Assembly: GCA_030043235.1 (NCBI GenBank)
Contig: JASHYF010000297.1
Span: 1 to 6,231 of the forward strand
From: Solirubrobacteraceae bacterium
GTDB taxonomy: Bacteria; Actinomycetota; Thermoleophilia; Solirubrobacterales; Solirubrobacteraceae
Direction: 5' to 3'
DNA length: 6,231 nt
The notes under the pieces were generated by a model. The model saw only the letters and a program-made list of their open reading frames with translations, ran no database searches and was not told where the DNA came from. Positions 6,228 to 6,231 of this stretch are shown here, piece by piece. The position numbers and the translations under genes were made by a program. The stretch's first letter is position 1. Each line of letters opens with the position of its first letter.

Positions 6228-6231
6228 ACGC

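Overview
The window is a very GC-rich stretch of a bacterial chromosome with four genes, all on the + strand. The extreme GC content, the absence of Shine-Dalgarno sequences before the starts that can be examined, and the style of the last gene's secreted product suggest a high-GC actinobacterium. My best guess is the Thermoleophilia/Solirubrobacterales side of Actinomycetota. That placement is an inference from sequence style, not from a marker gene.

Layout. Positions 9-2123 encode a complete KdpB, the P-type ATPase subunit of the Kdp high-affinity potassium pump. The three codons before it could be the end of kdpA. Positions 2124-2350 are non-coding, with GC-rich hairpins and a 26-bp-period tandem repeat of about two and a half units, then a possible short leader peptide. 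Positions 2351-3697 encode a DUF2254 membrane protein with four transmembrane segments. After 54 bp holding an inverted repeat and a -10-like element, 3752-4936 encode a short KdpD-like protein: the ATP-binding sensor domain plus a universal-stress-protein (USP) domain, without the membrane and histidine-kinase half. Positions 4937-5150 are non-coding, with a strong hairpin and four CTAAA elements spaced about one DNA helical turn apart. Positions 5151-6176 encode a secreted protein that looks like a clan GH-A glycoside hydrolase with a modified active-site motif. The last 55 bp hold only a short GC-rich direct repeat.

How the genes may work together. KdpB and the short KdpD belong to the same potassium-uptake theme, but the locus is not a textbook kdpFABC-DE operon. 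No kdpC follows kdpB, the KdpD-like protein has no kinase, no kdpE is present, and a DUF2254 membrane protein sits between the two Kdp parts. A reasonable inference is a rebuilt potassium/osmotic-stress locus. In it the kinase-less KdpD acts as a nucleotide-binding sensor through protein contact (with the pump, the DUF2254 protein or a distant kinase) rather than by phosphotransfer. The glycosidase-like gene lies behind its own upstream region and is probably a separate unit.

The most interesting points are the kdpB / DUF2254 / kinase-less KdpD arrangement without kdpC, the helically phased CTAAA cluster, the WDESN substitution in the hydrolase, and the sequence between kdpB and the DUF2254 gene.
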